Shown: positions 18,875 to 28,270 of the stretch, piece by piece
How positions within the stretch are numbered: position 1 is the first letter of the stretch
How the letters are laid out: the number at the start of each line of letters is the position of its first letter
Source of the DNA: Pseudarthrobacter siccitolerans
GTDB taxonomy: Bacteria > Actinomycetota > Actinomycetes > Actinomycetales > Micrococcaceae
Length of the DNA stretch: 64,000 nt
Reading direction: 5' to 3'
NCBI RefSeq assembly: GCF_030823375.1
Contig: NZ_JAUSXB010000001.1
Coordinates: forward strand, 2,914,001 to 2,978,000
Program-made: the position numbers and the translations under genes
Notes under the pieces: generated by a model
The model's database searches: none
The model's input: only the letters and a program-made list of their open reading frames with translations
Told to the model about the DNA's origin: nothing

Positions 18875-20734
18875 TTACAGCTCCAATCCGAACCCGCACT
18901 CGTACAGCGCGTCTGCGGTATCGCCGGGTACGTCCGGCCGGGATGCTGCCACTGCGGCTTCCGAACGGGGGAGTTGGAACGGTAGGCGGCCCTCGGGACC
19001 GACCGTTCCGGTGAGGGCCTGGAGGACTGCCGTATCCGAGGCCCCGTAGACTGCGGCGATGGCAGCACAATGGGGCTCCAGCGGGGTCAGCACTGCGGGG
19101 CGGTCCAGGTGCGGCACCAGGATCACGGGAACCGCGGCTGCCAGGCGCTGGACCCGATCAATGGTTTCATTGTCGAATTCCAGGCTTCCGGCGTGGAAGC
19201 TGGACTCCAGCATGTAGTAGTCGCGGAATTCGAAGGGCGCTGCGGCCCGGACGATTGCCACGTCTGCCATGGCGGGGTCAGCGGCCACGGCAAAGCCGGC
19301 TTCCGTGAGTGCTTCAGGAGTCATCTCGTCGGAATAGATACGGAGGCCAGCTTTCAGGGGCAGGACGGGTGTGCCATTGCACGCGGCGTTTTTCAACACC
19401 GTTACGGACCGGGCCTGGGCCCGCTGGCCGGCTTCCACGTACTCGGGAAGCCCTGTCCGTTCTTCGGCCTGTGCCTCGTCGACGTAGGGGTCGTCGAAAA
19501 GTCCCAGTTCAAACTTGACCTTCAGCAGCCTGCGGACCGACACGTCGATGCGCTCCTCTGTGAGGCGTCCGGCCCGGACCAGGTCCACTACGATCTCGGG
19601 GCATTCCTCACCGCCGAACTGGTCGCAGCCCGCTTCGATGACCTTGAGCACCCGCTCCTCCTCGGAGAGATGCTCGACACCCCAGGCCCGGGGAGGCAGC
19701 TGCTTACCATGCAGGCGGGATTCGGTGACGAGGCTCCAGTCGGTGCACACAACGCCGTCGAACCCCATCTTTTCGCGCAGGAGTCCGGTGATGATCTGGC
19801 GGTTGAAGCCAAACCCCACCTCTTCGACCGGTTCCCCGTCCAACTCCAGGCCAACGGGCATGCCGTAGTACGGCATGATGGCCGTCACGCCGTTAGCGAT
19901 GACACGCCGGAATGGCTCAAGGTGGTGCTCGAACATGCCGCCGGGGTATACCTGCTCGCGTCCGTAGGGGAAGTGCGGATCTTCGCCGTCCTGCTGGGGC
20001 CCGCCGCCGGGGAAGTGCTTGGCCATGCAGGCAACGCTGCGGTCGCTGAGTTGTTGGTCTTCGAAACCTTCCAGGTAGGCAAGGGCCAGGCGCGCCACCA
20101 GGTCAGCGTCCTGGCCGAACGTGCTGTATTGGCGTGCCCACCGTGGCTCCGTGGCAAGGTCGATGGTGGGGTGGAGGGCGGCGCGGATGCCGATGGCGGT
20201 GTATTCAGCCCGGGCGATGGCCGCGAACTCGCGAACCAGTTGCTCGTCCCGGACGGCAGCGAGGCCAAGCGGCTCGGGCCACGCCGAGAAGTATTCGGCG
20301 GTGAAGGAAGCCCCCCAGTTCTCGATGAAGGAGTGGCGTGGGTCGGTTGAGAGTGTCACGGGGATGCCATGCGGGCTTGAATTCATCGCAAGCCGCTGCA
20401 ATTCGTTCACCCACCGAGCAGCGAGCCGGGGTTCGGGCACGAAGTGGAAGTTGAGGTGGTTGACTAGTTTGTCGACGACGACTTCCTGAAGTCCCGCCCG
20501 GCCGGCGCGCGGAGTTTCGTCCCCGAGTTTTCCGCTTTCGGCGGCGCTGACCATGGTCTGGAACATCAGGCCGGCTTTCTCCTCGAGGGAGAGGCGGCCC
20601 AGGAGGTCTTCAACCCTTTCGCTTGCGGGCAGTGCGGGGTTCTCATATGGGTCCATGATGCCGTTGCCGTTGAGGTCCCTGAAGACCGTTCCGTCCGGCG
20701 CGCGCAGGAATTCGGGCGCAAGGTCCACGCTCAT
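18875..20734 (-). CDS. Glycoside hydrolase family 3 (beta-glucosidase-like)
   Basis: A 619-residue GH3 enzyme. The start ATG at 20734 is preferred over a GTG at 20782 because GGAG lies 8 bases upstream. The N-terminus (FRDLNGNGIMDPYENP) and KHFPGGGPQQDGEDPHF near residue 255 define a distinct GH3 clade. The nucleophile Asp is in GVVCTDWSLV near residue 335. The C-terminal alpha/beta sandwich follows. There is no signal peptide, so it should hydrolyse imported glycosides in the cytoplasm. It lies between the oligopeptide-type ABC importer upstream and the gentisate operon downstream, on the same strand as both. The upstream 208-base gap shows no clear promoter. Confidence 0.88.
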   Translation of the reverse strand: MSVDLAPEFLRAPDGTVFRDLNGNGIMDPYENPALPASERVEDLLGRLSLEEKAGLMFQTMVSAAESGKLGDETPRAGRAGLQEVVVDKLVNHLNFHFVPEPRLAARWVNELQRLAMNSSPHGIPVTLSTDPRHSFIENWGASFTAEYFSAWPEPLGLAAVRDEQLVREFAAIARAEYTAIGIRAALHPTIDLATEPRWARQYSTFGQDADLVARLALAYLEGFEDQQLSDRSVACMAKHFPGGGPQQDGEDPHFPYGREQVYPGGMFEHHLEPFRRVIANGVTAIMPYYGMPVGLELDGEPVEEVGFGFNRQIITGLLREKMGFDGVVCTDWSLVTESRLHGKQLPPRAWGVEHLSEEERVLKVIEAGCDQFGGEECPEIVVDLVRAGRLTEERIDVSVRRLLKVKFELGLFDDPYVDEAQAEERTGLPEYVEAGQRAQARSVTVLKNAACNGTPVLPLKAGLRIYSDEMTPEALTEAGFAVAADPAMADVAIVRAAAPFEFRDYYMLESSFHAGSLEFDNETIDRVQRLAAAVPVILVPHLDRPAVLTPLEPHCAAIAAVYGASDTAVLQALTGTVGPEGRLPFQLPRSEAAVAASRPDVPGDTADALYECGFGLEL

Positions 20735-20942
20735 GCTGCCTGCTCCGGGCTTGTAGCGATGAGTTGGCAACGGGCTTCGCACCGCTCGAGCTGCTGGGCG
20801 GGGTTGGGTACGGGGGAAGACATGAAAAGCCTTTGCGTGTTGGGGTGGATTGGTTGCGATGTCACGGGGCAGTCTCGTCGTCTTTGCCTCGGTGCGTTCG
20901 GGTCGGAGCCTTTGGTGCTTTATATCGGGGTCGGGGATGCTG

Positions 20943-21809
20943 CTAGCGGGCGAGGGCCCCGGCCTGTATCTGCTGCTCGGCCTGTTCTGCGAGTAGCCGC
21001 TGCCGGTTCGCGCGGTTCTGCTCCTGGCGACGAGGGTCGGGGATCGGAGACGCTAAGAGTAGTCGCTGGGTGTACGGGTGCTCGGGATGGCTCGTCACCG
21101 CCTCTCCGTCTCCGGTCTCGACGATCTCGCCGCCATGCATGACTGCGACCCGGTGGCTGATGTAACGCACAACGCCCAGATCGTGCGACACGAAAAGATA
21201 CGCAACACCCAGCGACTCCTGCAACTCGATGAGCAGGTCAAGTACCGTCGACTGGGTCGAAAGATCGAGCGCCGAGACGGGTTCATCGCAGACCACCAGC
21301 TTGGGCTTAAGTGCGAGGGCTCTCGCTATGGCCACCCGTTGGCGCTGGCCGCCGCTGAACTCGCGAGCAAACCGGGCCGATGCGTCCTGGGGCAGGCGGA
21401 CACGATCCAGGAGCTCATGCACCCGCCGCTCGGCCGAGCTTCGATCAACGCCGGCCGCTCGTAAGGGCTCGGTCAGGATGTCTCCGACCGACATGCTCGG
21501 GTTGAGGGATGTATACGGGTCCTGAAACACCACTTGAAGGTGCCGGGCGATATCGCGCCGCTCCGCCCGGGAAGCGTGTCCGATCTCCTGCCCCTCAAAG
21601 CGGACCGAGCCGGCGCTGACGGGTGCGAGGCCGAGGATGGCGCGACCCAAAGTAGTCTTCCCGGAACCGGATTCTCCCACCAGCCCAACTGTTTCGCCCT
21701 CCTTCACGTCGATCGACACGCTGTGCAGAGCGCGGAACGGCTTCGCCCGGAACCTTTTTGCTGGGTATTCGACGACCAGATCTCGGACGGCGAGAAGTGG
21801 CTCAGGCAT
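20943..21809 (-). CDS. Oligopeptide/dipeptide-type ABC ATP-binding protein (OppF/DppF)
   Basis: A 288-residue ATPase with Walker [10 protein letters not shown] near residue 45, Q-loop VVFQDPYTSLNP, signature FSGGQRQRVAIAR and Walker B LVVCDEPVSALD, followed by the Opp-type C-terminal extension with HPYTQRLL. It starts with a GGAGG site and overlaps the end of the fused permease/ATPase gene by 8 bases. With the ATPase domain of that fusion it would form the nucleotide-binding pair of one importer. Confidence 0.92.
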   Translation of the reverse strand: MPEPLLAVRDLVVEYPAKRFRAKPFRALHSVSIDVKEGETVGLVGESGSGKTTLGRAILGLAPVSAGSVRFEGQEIGHASRAERRDIARHLQVVFQDPYTSLNPSMSVGDILTEPLRAAGVDRSSAERRVHELLDRVRLPQDASARFAREFSGGQRQRVAIARALALKPKLVVCDEPVSALDLSTQSTVLDLLIELQESLGVAYLFVSHDLGVVRYISHRVAVMHGGEIVETGDGEAVTSHPEHPYTQRLLLASPIPDPRRQEQNRANRQRLLAEQAEQQIQAGALAR

Positions 21810-23586
21810 TGGTTTCCTCCAGATTGGGAGTGGTACGGGCTACCCGCGACGGCCGGCCGTCAAGCATCGAGCCGAGCAGCGTCTTGGTGTAGTTGTGCTT
21901 CGGGGCCTCGAAGATCGTTGTGGCATCCCCGGCTTCAACAATCTCGCCCTGAGACATCACGAGTACCCGATCACAGATATCGGCGACGACGCCGAAGTTG
22001 TGGGTCACCAGAAGCACGCCAAGGTCCTTCTCCTGCTGGAGCCCACGCAGCAGGTCAAGGATGTCAGCCTGAACAGTTACGTCAAGCGCTGTGGTGGGCT
22101 CGTCGGCGATGAGCAGCTCCGGATCGCAGGAGACCGCGCCGGCGATGAGCACGCGCTGGGCCATGCCGCCGGATATTTCGTGCGGGTAGGAGTTGTAGGT
22201 CCTGACGGGATCGGGGATCCCCACGTGAGCCAGCAGGTCCAAAACGCGCTGACGGGCCTCACTGCGGCTCATGCCGAGGTGGACGCGGACTACTTCGCTC
22301 AGCTGGAAACCGACCTTGAACGAGGGATCCAGGTTGCTCATCGGCTCCTGCGGAATGTACCCGATCCGCTTGCCGCGCACGGTGCGGAGGAAGGACAGCG
22401 GACGGCCGACGAGGGGTTCGCCGTCGAGCAGTATGGTGCCCGAGGAGATCTCTCCGCCTTGCGGAAGCAGTCCGAGGATGGACAGGGCTACCTGCGTCTT
22501 GCCCGATCCTGATTCGCCCACGAGGCCCAGCACTTCACCGCGGGCGATTTCGATGGATACACCGTGAACAACCTCGGTTGCACCGCCGCCGTACGCGACG
22601 CGGAGGTCACGGACAGTGAGCAGGCCATTCGCAGAGGTGGCATCTTCATCTGAACCCGGACGCGCCGGTGCGATCGGATGCGCGCTGCGCGCCCAGCGCT
22701 TGCGCGCCGGTTTGGGGGATCCTGCCTGGAGAGCGTCCCGGAGGCTGCCTGCGAAGAGCGCGAGCGATCCGGAGGTCAGGGCGAGGGCCAAGCCGGGCCA
22801 GAAAAGCATCTGCGGTGCCTGGAAAATGTTGAGGAAGCCCTCATTCAGCATCGAACCCCAACTGGCGGTGGCGGTGTCGCCGAATCCCAGGAACTCCAGA
22901 CCGGCTTGGATGTCGATGGAGATGGCGAGGACGATCGCGCTGTGCAGGATCAAGGGTCCCTTGACCACCGGGAGTACGTGACGCGTGATGATTGTAATGT
23001 CGCTGAGGCCAGAGACCCGGGCGGCATCTACGTACAGTTCATTGCGAACCCCGCTCACCGTGGCGCGGACCAGCCTGTATGCGCCCGGCGAAAGCATCAC
23101 TCCGAACACGACCATTGACACCCAGATCGAAGGTCCGACCACGGTCCGCAAGGCGAGCAGCACGACGATCGCGGGTAGAGCCTGGATGAGGTTCGATGCC
23201 CACGAGGCGGCCGAGTCGAAGGCGCGCCCGTAGTAACCGGCGATCAATCCGGTGGGCAGCCCGATGACGAGCGAGGTGACGAGGGCTATCGTGGCACCGA
23301 GCAGGCTCACCTGGGCGCCATAGAGTAGTCGGGACAGCAGGTCCCGCCCCGCGCTGTCGCCACCCAGCGGGTGATCCGCGGAGGTTGGCGCGAAGATGTC
23401 TGAGAGCGAGGACTGGGTCGGGTCCTGCGGCGCGAGGAGGGGGGCGAATGCGGTGATCAGCAGGATGAGCAGCAGCGTGGCAAGGGAAATGATGCCGACA
23501 GGACTGCTGAGTACCTTGCGTACGACCCCGCGACGAGGGGCCGTTTTAACAACGGCAACCGGCGGAGTGGGAATGATTTGGCTCAC
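21802..23586 (-). CDS. Fused ABC permease (DppC type) and ATP-binding protein (DppD type)
   Basis: A 594-residue fusion starting at GTG 23586, which overlaps the stop of the upstream permease (GTGA) and follows GAAGG. Residues 1-285 are a DppC permease ([27 protein letters not shown]-like loop and an EAA region [17 protein letters not shown]). Residues 315-594 are an ATPase with Walker [10 protein letters not shown], signature ISGGMAQRV and Walker [13 protein letters not shown]. Such fusions are known in actinobacterial peptide/nickel-type importers. The reading frame also joins the frameshifted upstream permease without a stop, but that longer reading is an artefact of the frameshift. Confidence 0.9.
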   Translation of the reverse strand: MSQIIPTPPVAVVKTAPRRGVVRKVLSSPVGIISLATLLLILLITAFAPLLAPQDPTQSSLSDIFAPTSADHPLGGDSAGRDLLSRLLYGAQVSLLGATIALVTSLVIGLPTGLIAGYYGRAFDSAASWASNLIQALPAIVVLLALRTVVGPSIWVSMVVFGVMLSPGAYRLVRATVSGVRNELYVDAARVSGLSDITIITRHVLPVVKGPLILHSAIVLAISIDIQAGLEFLGFGDTATASWGSMLNEGFLNIFQAPQMLFWPGLALALTSGSLALFAGSLRDALQAGSPKPARKRWARSAHPIAPARPGSDEDATSANGLLTVRDLRVAYGGGATEVVHGVSIEIARGEVLGLVGESGSGKTQVALSILGLLPQGGEISSGTILLDGEPLVGRPLSFLRTVRGKRIGYIPQEPMSNLDPSFKVGFQLSEVVRVHLGMSRSEARQRVLDLLAHVGIPDPVRTYNSYPHEISGGMAQRVLIAGAVSCDPELLIADEPTTALDVTVQADILDLLRGLQQEKDLGVLLVTHNFGVVADICDRVLVMSQGEIVEAGDATTIFEAPKHNYTKTLLGSMLDGRPSRVARTTPNLEETNA

Positions 23587-24522
23587 GAGAGACGCACCTT
23601 CGGGTTGAGCAGGCCGACCGCGAGGTCGATCAAAAGGTTCACAAGGACGACGATGACCGTCATGACGATAACCACGCCCATGATCACCGGCACGTCTCCG
23701 TTCACCGTCGCGTCGGTGGCCGCCAGGCCAAGTCCGGGCAGTGCGAAGATGCGCTCGATGAACACTGCACCGCTCAACGTCCCAATGAAGGTCAGCGCAA
23801 CGACGGTGAGTGCAGGAGCGCTGGCATTGCGCAGGACGTGACCGAGCAGTCGCCGGAGCGGCAGGCCCCGGGCGTTCAGGGTGCGGATGTAGTCCTGTGC
23901 GAGCACGTCGATAACCGCACCGCGCACCTGCTGGGCAACTCCGGCCACTGCCCCGACCGTCAGCGCCGCGATGGGGAGGGCGATCGACGCCGCCCACCCC
24001 GCCCGGGGAGGTGGCGAATGGGACGAAGCCGGTCGCCGGGAAGAGCCGGAGTTTCAGGGCAAAAGTGGAGACGAGCAGAAGCGCGAGCCAGAACCCGGGC
24101 ACGGCGAAGCCGACGATGGCTAGAACCTGCAAGGCGTTGTCGAGGACGCCGCGGCGAATCGCCGCCGTGACGCCGAGGGCGAAGGCGAGGGTCGCCGAGA
24201 TGAGAATCGCGCCGATAACCACGGTCAGCGTGATAGTTAAACGGCTGGTCAACAGGGAACCGACAGGCTCGGCCGTGAACCACGAGCGACCAAGGTCACC
24301 GGTGACCAGGCGGGCGACGTAGTCAAAGAACTGGGTGAGGAGCGGGCGGTCGACGCCGAGTTCGGCGGCTTTCGCGGCAATTTGTTCCGCGGTCGCGTTC
24401 TCGCCGAGGATCTGCCGCGCAGCGTTCCCGGCGTTCCCATACATGAGAAGGAATGTGAGGGAGGGGATCACGATGAGCAGCGACAGGCCGGCCGCGATCC
24501 GTTTCCCGATGAATTCGAGCAA
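23583..24522 (-). pseudogene. ABC permease (DppB type), single-base frameshift
   Basis: A DppB-type permease broken by one extra base. The start is TTG 24522 with AGGAG at 24534-24530. The first 175 codons encode membrane segments and the DppB N-domain (GKRIAAGLSLLIVIPSLTF, LGVDRPLLTQFFDYV). The frame is lost at the C-run 23997-24000 and resumes as GVAQQVRGAVIDVLAQDYIR to the stop at 23583. Removing one base of that run gives a seamless 312-residue protein of normal family length (940 bases is 939 plus 1). Either the gene is recently inactivated, disabling the importer, or the base is a sequencing error. Confidence 0.85.
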
Positions 24523-24543
24523 CTTGCTTCTCCTACAGATGCG

Positions 24544-24573
24544 GTCGTGGGGCGGGCCGGCCCGCCCCACGAC
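24544..24573 (-). other. Perfect 30-bp palindrome between binding protein and permease
   Basis: The 30 bases are fully self-complementary and can fold as a 13-bp stem (arm starts GTCGTGGGGCGGG) with a CCGG loop. It lies 8 bases after the binding-protein stop and upstream of the DppB start. No T-run follows on the minus strand, so it is probably a 3'-end stabiliser or attenuator setting binding-protein excess. Confidence 0.8.
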
Positions 24574-24581
24574 GGATGATT

Positions 24582-26144
24582 TTACGAGCCCGCGGGCGCG
24601 TAGTTGTAGATCGCCGGAACGTTGAGTCCGGTTTGCAGTGTCACATTGACGTCGGTGGCGACGAAGTACTGCTCCTCGACCCACAGCCACGGGTCGAACC
24701 AGACGTTGTCAACGAGGAACTCGTTTATTTGCCGGACGAGCTCGCCGCGCTTGTCCTCCGGGGTGGACGGGTACTGCTCAATCAGGGCGGTCAGTTTCGG
24801 GTCGCTGGAGTGCAGCGGGTTCCAGACGGCCTTCTCGACGATGTAGTTGTTCAGTACAACCCAGTCGGTGGGTGTCGAACCGAGGGTGGCAGGCGAGACC
24901 GCATACTTGCCGCTCTGGACCCCGGCAAAGTACTGCGGGACCGTTCCGAGGTTTTCGAAAGTCACCCGGATGTTGAGCTGGCCAAGGCTGTTCTTGAAGT
25001 TTTCCTGAGCAGCCGGGGTTGTGTTGGCGTTGATCGGGATCGTCAAGTCGAAGCCGTCCGCGTAGCCGGCTTCCGTCATCAGCTTCTTGGCCTTGTCAAC
25101 GTCGTAGGAGTAGGCGTCATTGAGGGATTTGTCGTAGCCGGGCGAGGCCGCGTTGAAGACTTGGGTGTTCTGCACACCGGTGCCGCTGAACAGGGCCTTT
25201 TGGATCGTGTCCACGTCGAAGGACATCGCCATGGCCTGCCGGACCCGGACGTCGCCGAGCGCCGGGACGATGGCGCCGGTGCGGTCGTAGAAGATCATTC
25301 CGTTCCATGCCAGGTTGGCGTCGGGCGTCAGATGCTTAATGCCGGCCGCGTCGGCCGCCTTGCGGTTATTGTTGGCGGTCAGGTTCGCTGCGTCCACCTG
25401 CTTGCTCTGCAGGGCGTTCAGGAGCGATACCTCGTCCGGGAAGATCTTGAACACGACCTTGGCGAACTTCTGCAGCTCGGGCTTCCAGTAGTCCTTGCGT
25501 GCGGTGAAGGTATAAGTGGAGCCCTGGACTGTGGCAGCGGAGTCCATCACGTAAGGGCCTGATCCGACGGGCTTCGTTGCGAGTCCTTTTGCATCCTGCA
25601 GTGCGGCCGGGCTCGCCATGCGTCCCGCCGCATCCGAGAGGCTGAAGATGATGTCGGGGTCCGGTGCCGAGTATTTCAGCGTGATGGTGTCCTTGTCGAC
25701 CGCCTCCACTGAGGCGAGGCGAGCCAATTCGCGTGCAAGCGGACCAGTGCCCGCCTTGAAGCGCTCGAGGTTCGCCTTGGCCGCTTCGGCGTCGAACGCC
25801 TTGCCGTCGCTGAACGTAACGTCCGTCCGCAGGTTCAGCGTGATGGAGGTATTGTCCGCCGCCAGCTTCCAGTCGGTTGCGAGCATCGGAGCGTAACTGC
25901 CGTCGGGCTGGCGCAGAATGAGCGAGTCATAGGGCGCCTGCGCGTACGGCACAAAGTTGGCTTCGCCGACACCTGCCGGATCGAAGGTCTGCGGACCCAC
26001 GATGCTGCCGAGGGTCAGGGTCTTGGTAGGGGCGCCTGCGGCACCACCATTGCCGGCGGGCGCGGGTTCTCCACCGGAGCAGGCGGTGGCGCCTACGGCT
26101 AGGCCGACGGCAAGTGCCGCGGACGCAAGGATGCGACTGTGCAT
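24582..26144 (-). CDS. ABC transporter substrate-binding lipoprotein, family 5 (OppA/DppA type)
   Basis: A 520-residue periplasmic-type binding protein attached as a lipoprotein: signal MHSRILASAALAVGLAVGA with Cys at about residue 22 (ATAC). The family-5 core is present (ATDWKLAADNTSITLNLRTD; FSDGKAFDAEAAKANLERFK). The ATG follows AAGGAG. Family 5 binds peptides but also nickel and, in several bacteria, oligosaccharides. The GH3 and esterase neighbours make a glycoside ligand at least as likely as a peptide. Confidence 0.92.
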   Translation of the reverse strand: MHSRILASAALAVGLAVGATACSGGEPAPAGNGGAAGAPTKTLTLGSIVGPQTFDPAGVGEANFVPYAQAPYDSLILRQPDGSYAPMLATDWKLAADNTSITLNLRTDVTFSDGKAFDAEAAKANLERFKAGTGPLARELARLASVEAVDKDTITLKYSAPDPDIIFSLSDAAGRMASPAALQDAKGLATKPVGSGPYVMDSAATVQGSTYTFTARKDYWKPELQKFAKVVFKIFPDEVSLLNALQSKQVDAANLTANNNRKAADAAGIKHLTPDANLAWNGMIFYDRTGAIVPALGDVRVRQAMAMSFDVDTIQKALFSGTGVQNTQVFNAASPGYDKSLNDAYSYDVDKAKKLMTEAGYADGFDLTIPINANTTPAAQENFKNSLGQLNIRVTFENLGTVPQYFAGVQSGKYAVSPATLGSTPTDWVVLNNYIVEKAVWNPLHSSDPKLTALIEQYPSTPEDKRGELVRQINEFLVDNVWFDPWLWVEEQYFVATDVNVTLQTGLNVPAIYNYAPAGS

Positions 26145-26230
26145 CGAGTACTCCTTTGTATTCCAGGTATTCCAGTTCAGGTGCGGTACGTTGGCGACGG
26201 CGTCGCCGGACCTCTGAGGACCCGTGTGAG

Positions 26231-27364
26231 TCAGGCCTTGAGGACGATTGAGCGCATCGCCTGGGCGATGCGGAGGGCGCGTGCGTCGGCGCCGCCGGGC
26301 GGGGGCGTCCGGCGCACGGTATAGCCGAAGCTGATCTGCGTTTCCGGGTCGTGGTAACCGAGGGCTCCTCCTGCCCCGTCATGACCGAACGCACGGAACC
26401 CGCCAAAGACGAGGTTCGGGGCCGGCTTTTGAAAGACAATCCCGTACCGCCGCTGGATACCGATGACCTCATCGGTACCCACTACCTGGGTCTGGGCCAT
26501 CTGCTCCACAGTGTCGGACGATAGCAGCGGCGTTTTGGAGACTCCGACGACCGCCTCTGCGAACAGCGCCGCTATTCCGCGGGCGCTTACGCTCGCACCG
26601 ATTGCTGGTTGGCCCACCGCGCGGTCCCTGCGCTGCAATTCCCGGCGCTGATCCTCCGTCTTCGGTGCGGCGATCGAGCCGAAAGTGTACCGGCCGAGTT
26701 GGCCTTCGAGCCGAGGGAACGGCACCTCTGTCATTGCGGCGATGGGCGCTGAGGGAAGGAGGTCGACGGCGCGAGGCTCGAGGGCCTTTGGCAAGCCGAG
26801 AAAGAAATCGATGCCGCGGGGCGCCCGGATCTCGCGCTCGAAGAACTCGGCCAGCGTCAGCCCAGTGATCCGGCGGACCAGTTCGGATGCCAAGACTCCG
26901 ATGGACACGCCGTGGTAGCCGAACGCCGCGCCGGGGCGCCAGAGCGGGCGCTGTTCAGCGAGGACAGCGGCGGCGCGGATCGTGTTGCCCATTTCGTCGT
27001 GGCTTAGCAGAGGCACGGCCTGCGGGAGGCCAGCTTGGTGCGAGAGGAGCTGTCGGACCGTAACCCTGTCCTTGTCGCCGGCCGCGAATTCGGGCCAGTA
27101 TTCGGCGACAGCGGCGTCGAGGTCGATCTGCCGGCGCTCAAGCAGGAGACCGATGCTAATGGCGATTGCGTTCTTGGAGACGGAATAGGGAATGAGGAGG
27201 CTGTCCCTCTCCACCTGCCCGATCGCGATGTCGATGACAAGCTGGCTGCCGACGTAGGCCGCGATTTGGACGTCGTCATCCTCGAACGCCCCTCCGTTGA
27301 GGAGTTCCTCCACTAGGGGCGCGAACGCGACGTCAATGTCCGACTGCACCAACGAATTTGTCAT
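26231..27364 (-). CDS. Serine hydrolase, class C beta-lactamase/EstB-like
   Basis: A 377-residue penicillin-binding-protein-fold hydrolase. The SxxK nucleophile motif is SVSK near residue 82, the Tyr motif is YHG near residue 150 (in place of YxN), and GHDGAGGALGYHD near residue 337 corresponds to the third motif of EstB-like esterases. No signal peptide is visible, which argues against a beta-lactamase and for a cytoplasmic esterase. It is the first gene after the TetR-operator promoter and precedes the ABC importer genes by 86 bases. Confidence 0.87.
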   Translation of the reverse strand: MTNSLVQSDIDVAFAPLVEELLNGGAFEDDDVQIAAYVGSQLVIDIAIGQVERDSLLIPYSVSKNAIAISIGLLLERRQIDLDAAVAEYWPEFAAGDKDRVTVRQLLSHQAGLPQAVPLLSHDEMGNTIRAAAVLAEQRPLWRPGAAFGYHGVSIGVLASELVRRITGLTLAEFFEREIRAPRGIDFFLGLPKALEPRAVDLLPSAPIAAMTEVPFPRLEGQLGRYTFGSIAAPKTEDQRRELQRRDRAVGQPAIGASVSARGIAALFAEAVVGVSKTPLLSSDTVEQMAQTQVVGTDEVIGIQRRYGIVFQKPAPNLVFGGFRAFGHDGAGGALGYHDPETQISFGYTVRRTPPPGGADARALRIAQAMRSIVLKA

Positions 27365-27400
27365 GGCATCTAACTCCTTTGTCTGCCGCCGCGACCTTTA

Positions 27401-27415
27401 CTGACCGCCGGTTAG
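27401..27415. promoter_or_regulatory. TetR operator copy 1
   Basis: CTGACCGCCGGTTAG fits the palindrome CTNACC-N3-GGTNAG exactly. It lies just downstream of the minus-strand -10 region, between the esterase gene and the divergent TetR gene. Confidence 0.7.
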
Positions 27416-27421
27416 GAACCT

Positions 27422-27450
27422 ATACTTACCGGTGGTTAGTATTCTGTCAA
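27422..27450 (-). promoter_or_regulatory. Promoter of the esterase/ABC operon
   Basis: On the minus strand a consensus TTGACA (27450-27445) is followed after about 17 bases by AAGTAT/TAAGTATA, a fair -10. TetR operator copy 2 lies inside the spacer, so bound repressor would block RNA polymerase. Assigned by eye. Confidence 0.6.
27425..27439. promoter_or_regulatory. TetR operator copy 2
   Basis: CTTACCGGTGGTTAG has the same CTNACC-N3-GGTNAG symmetry as the copy at 27401. The centres are 24 bp apart, so both sites lie on nearly the same helix face, as expected for two TetR dimers. Confidence 0.72.
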
Positions 27451-27628
27451 GGACGTCTTATCCGTCGTCGCCACCTTTTCGACCGATGAAGTTGGAGCCT
27501 CCCATGACGCGTAACGCTTGTCTGGCCGTTGGCCGCCTCACGGCTCCTGACGGAACCCGATTTCGCGGCCGGGTACTCTGTTGTCCGAACCGCCGCGCCG
27601 GAAGGAGCCTGACGTGAAGGAGTCACCG

Positions 27629-28270
27629 ATGCTGGATTCGAAGCCGGAAGCACCACCACGTTCCGGTCCCTATCTGAAGGGGTTGGCCAAGCGGCGCGAG
27701 ATCCTCGAGGTCGCGCTCGAGCTCATAGCGGAGAACGGCTACGCGAACATCAACCTGCAGCAGATTGCGGACACCGCGAAGATCACCAAGGCGGGCCTGC
27801 TTTACCACTTCGGCTCAAGGGAGAACCTCCTCACCGAGGTGCTGCGCCGACGTGATGAGCGGGATACGGCGACATTCGCAACCGCCACGACGACAGAGCC
27901 GCGCATCACGAGGATAGTGCGGCATAACAGCGAAGTGCCCGGACTGGTCGAGTTGTACTCCGCTCTGCTGCAGGAGGGAATCGCCCCCGAACACCCGGCC
28001 CACGACTTCTTCATCCAGCGCTATGGGCGCGTGATAGGCAATGTTGCAGAAGACGTCCGGCGCGGTGTCGAGGCAGGAGCGTTGCGTCCTGGGCTCGAGC
28101 CGGAGCTACTTTCGCGGATACTCGTCGCGGTTTCCGATGGCCTTCAACAGCAGTGGCAGTACGACCGCTCGATCGATATAGCCGAGCACCTCGACTACCT
28201 CTTATCGCTGCTCGGTGGCGGCGGGAGCGCCGGGACCTCGAGCGCACAAGGTGAGGCGGAGGCGGAATGA
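27629..28270 (+). CDS. TetR-family transcriptional regulator
   Basis: A 213-residue regulator. The helix-turn-helix covers about residues 20-65 (ILEVALELIAENGYANINLQ then ITKAGLLYHFGSRENLL), followed by an all-helical ligand domain. The ATG at 27629 follows AAGGAG. A GTG at 27614 with GAAGGAG is an equally well-placed alternative giving five more residues. The gene is divergent from the esterase/ABC operon, with two matching palindromes in the gap, and overlaps the DUF1593 gene (ATGA), so it probably represses both directions. The inducer is unknown. Confidence 0.88.
   Translation: MLDSKPEAPPRSGPYLKGLAKRREILEVALELIAENGYANINLQQIADTAKITKAGLLYHFGSRENLLTEVLRRRDERDTATFATATTTEPRITRIVRHNSEVPGLVELYSALLQEGIAPEHPAHDFFIQRYGRVIGNVAEDVRRGVEAGALRPGLEPELLSRILVAVSDGLQQQWQYDRSIDIAEHLDYLLSLLGGGGSAGTSSAQGEAEAE

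Noticed and set aside
20735..20942. Possible small genes in the 208-base gap between the OppF-type and GH3 genes
   Set aside because: Short frames without ribosome sites or recognisable features; I see nothing reliable here.
21802..24690. Single continuous open frame that would encode a 962-residue permease-permease-ATPase protein
   Set aside because: About 130 residues in the middle are arginine/glycine-rich nonsense, and the true DppB C-terminus lies in another frame. The continuity is a by-product of the frameshift at 23997-24000.
26158..26175. Two tandem copies of GTATTCCAG upstream of the family-5 binding-protein gene
   Set aside because: Only two short units next to the ribosome site; no evidence of function or of a wider repeat.
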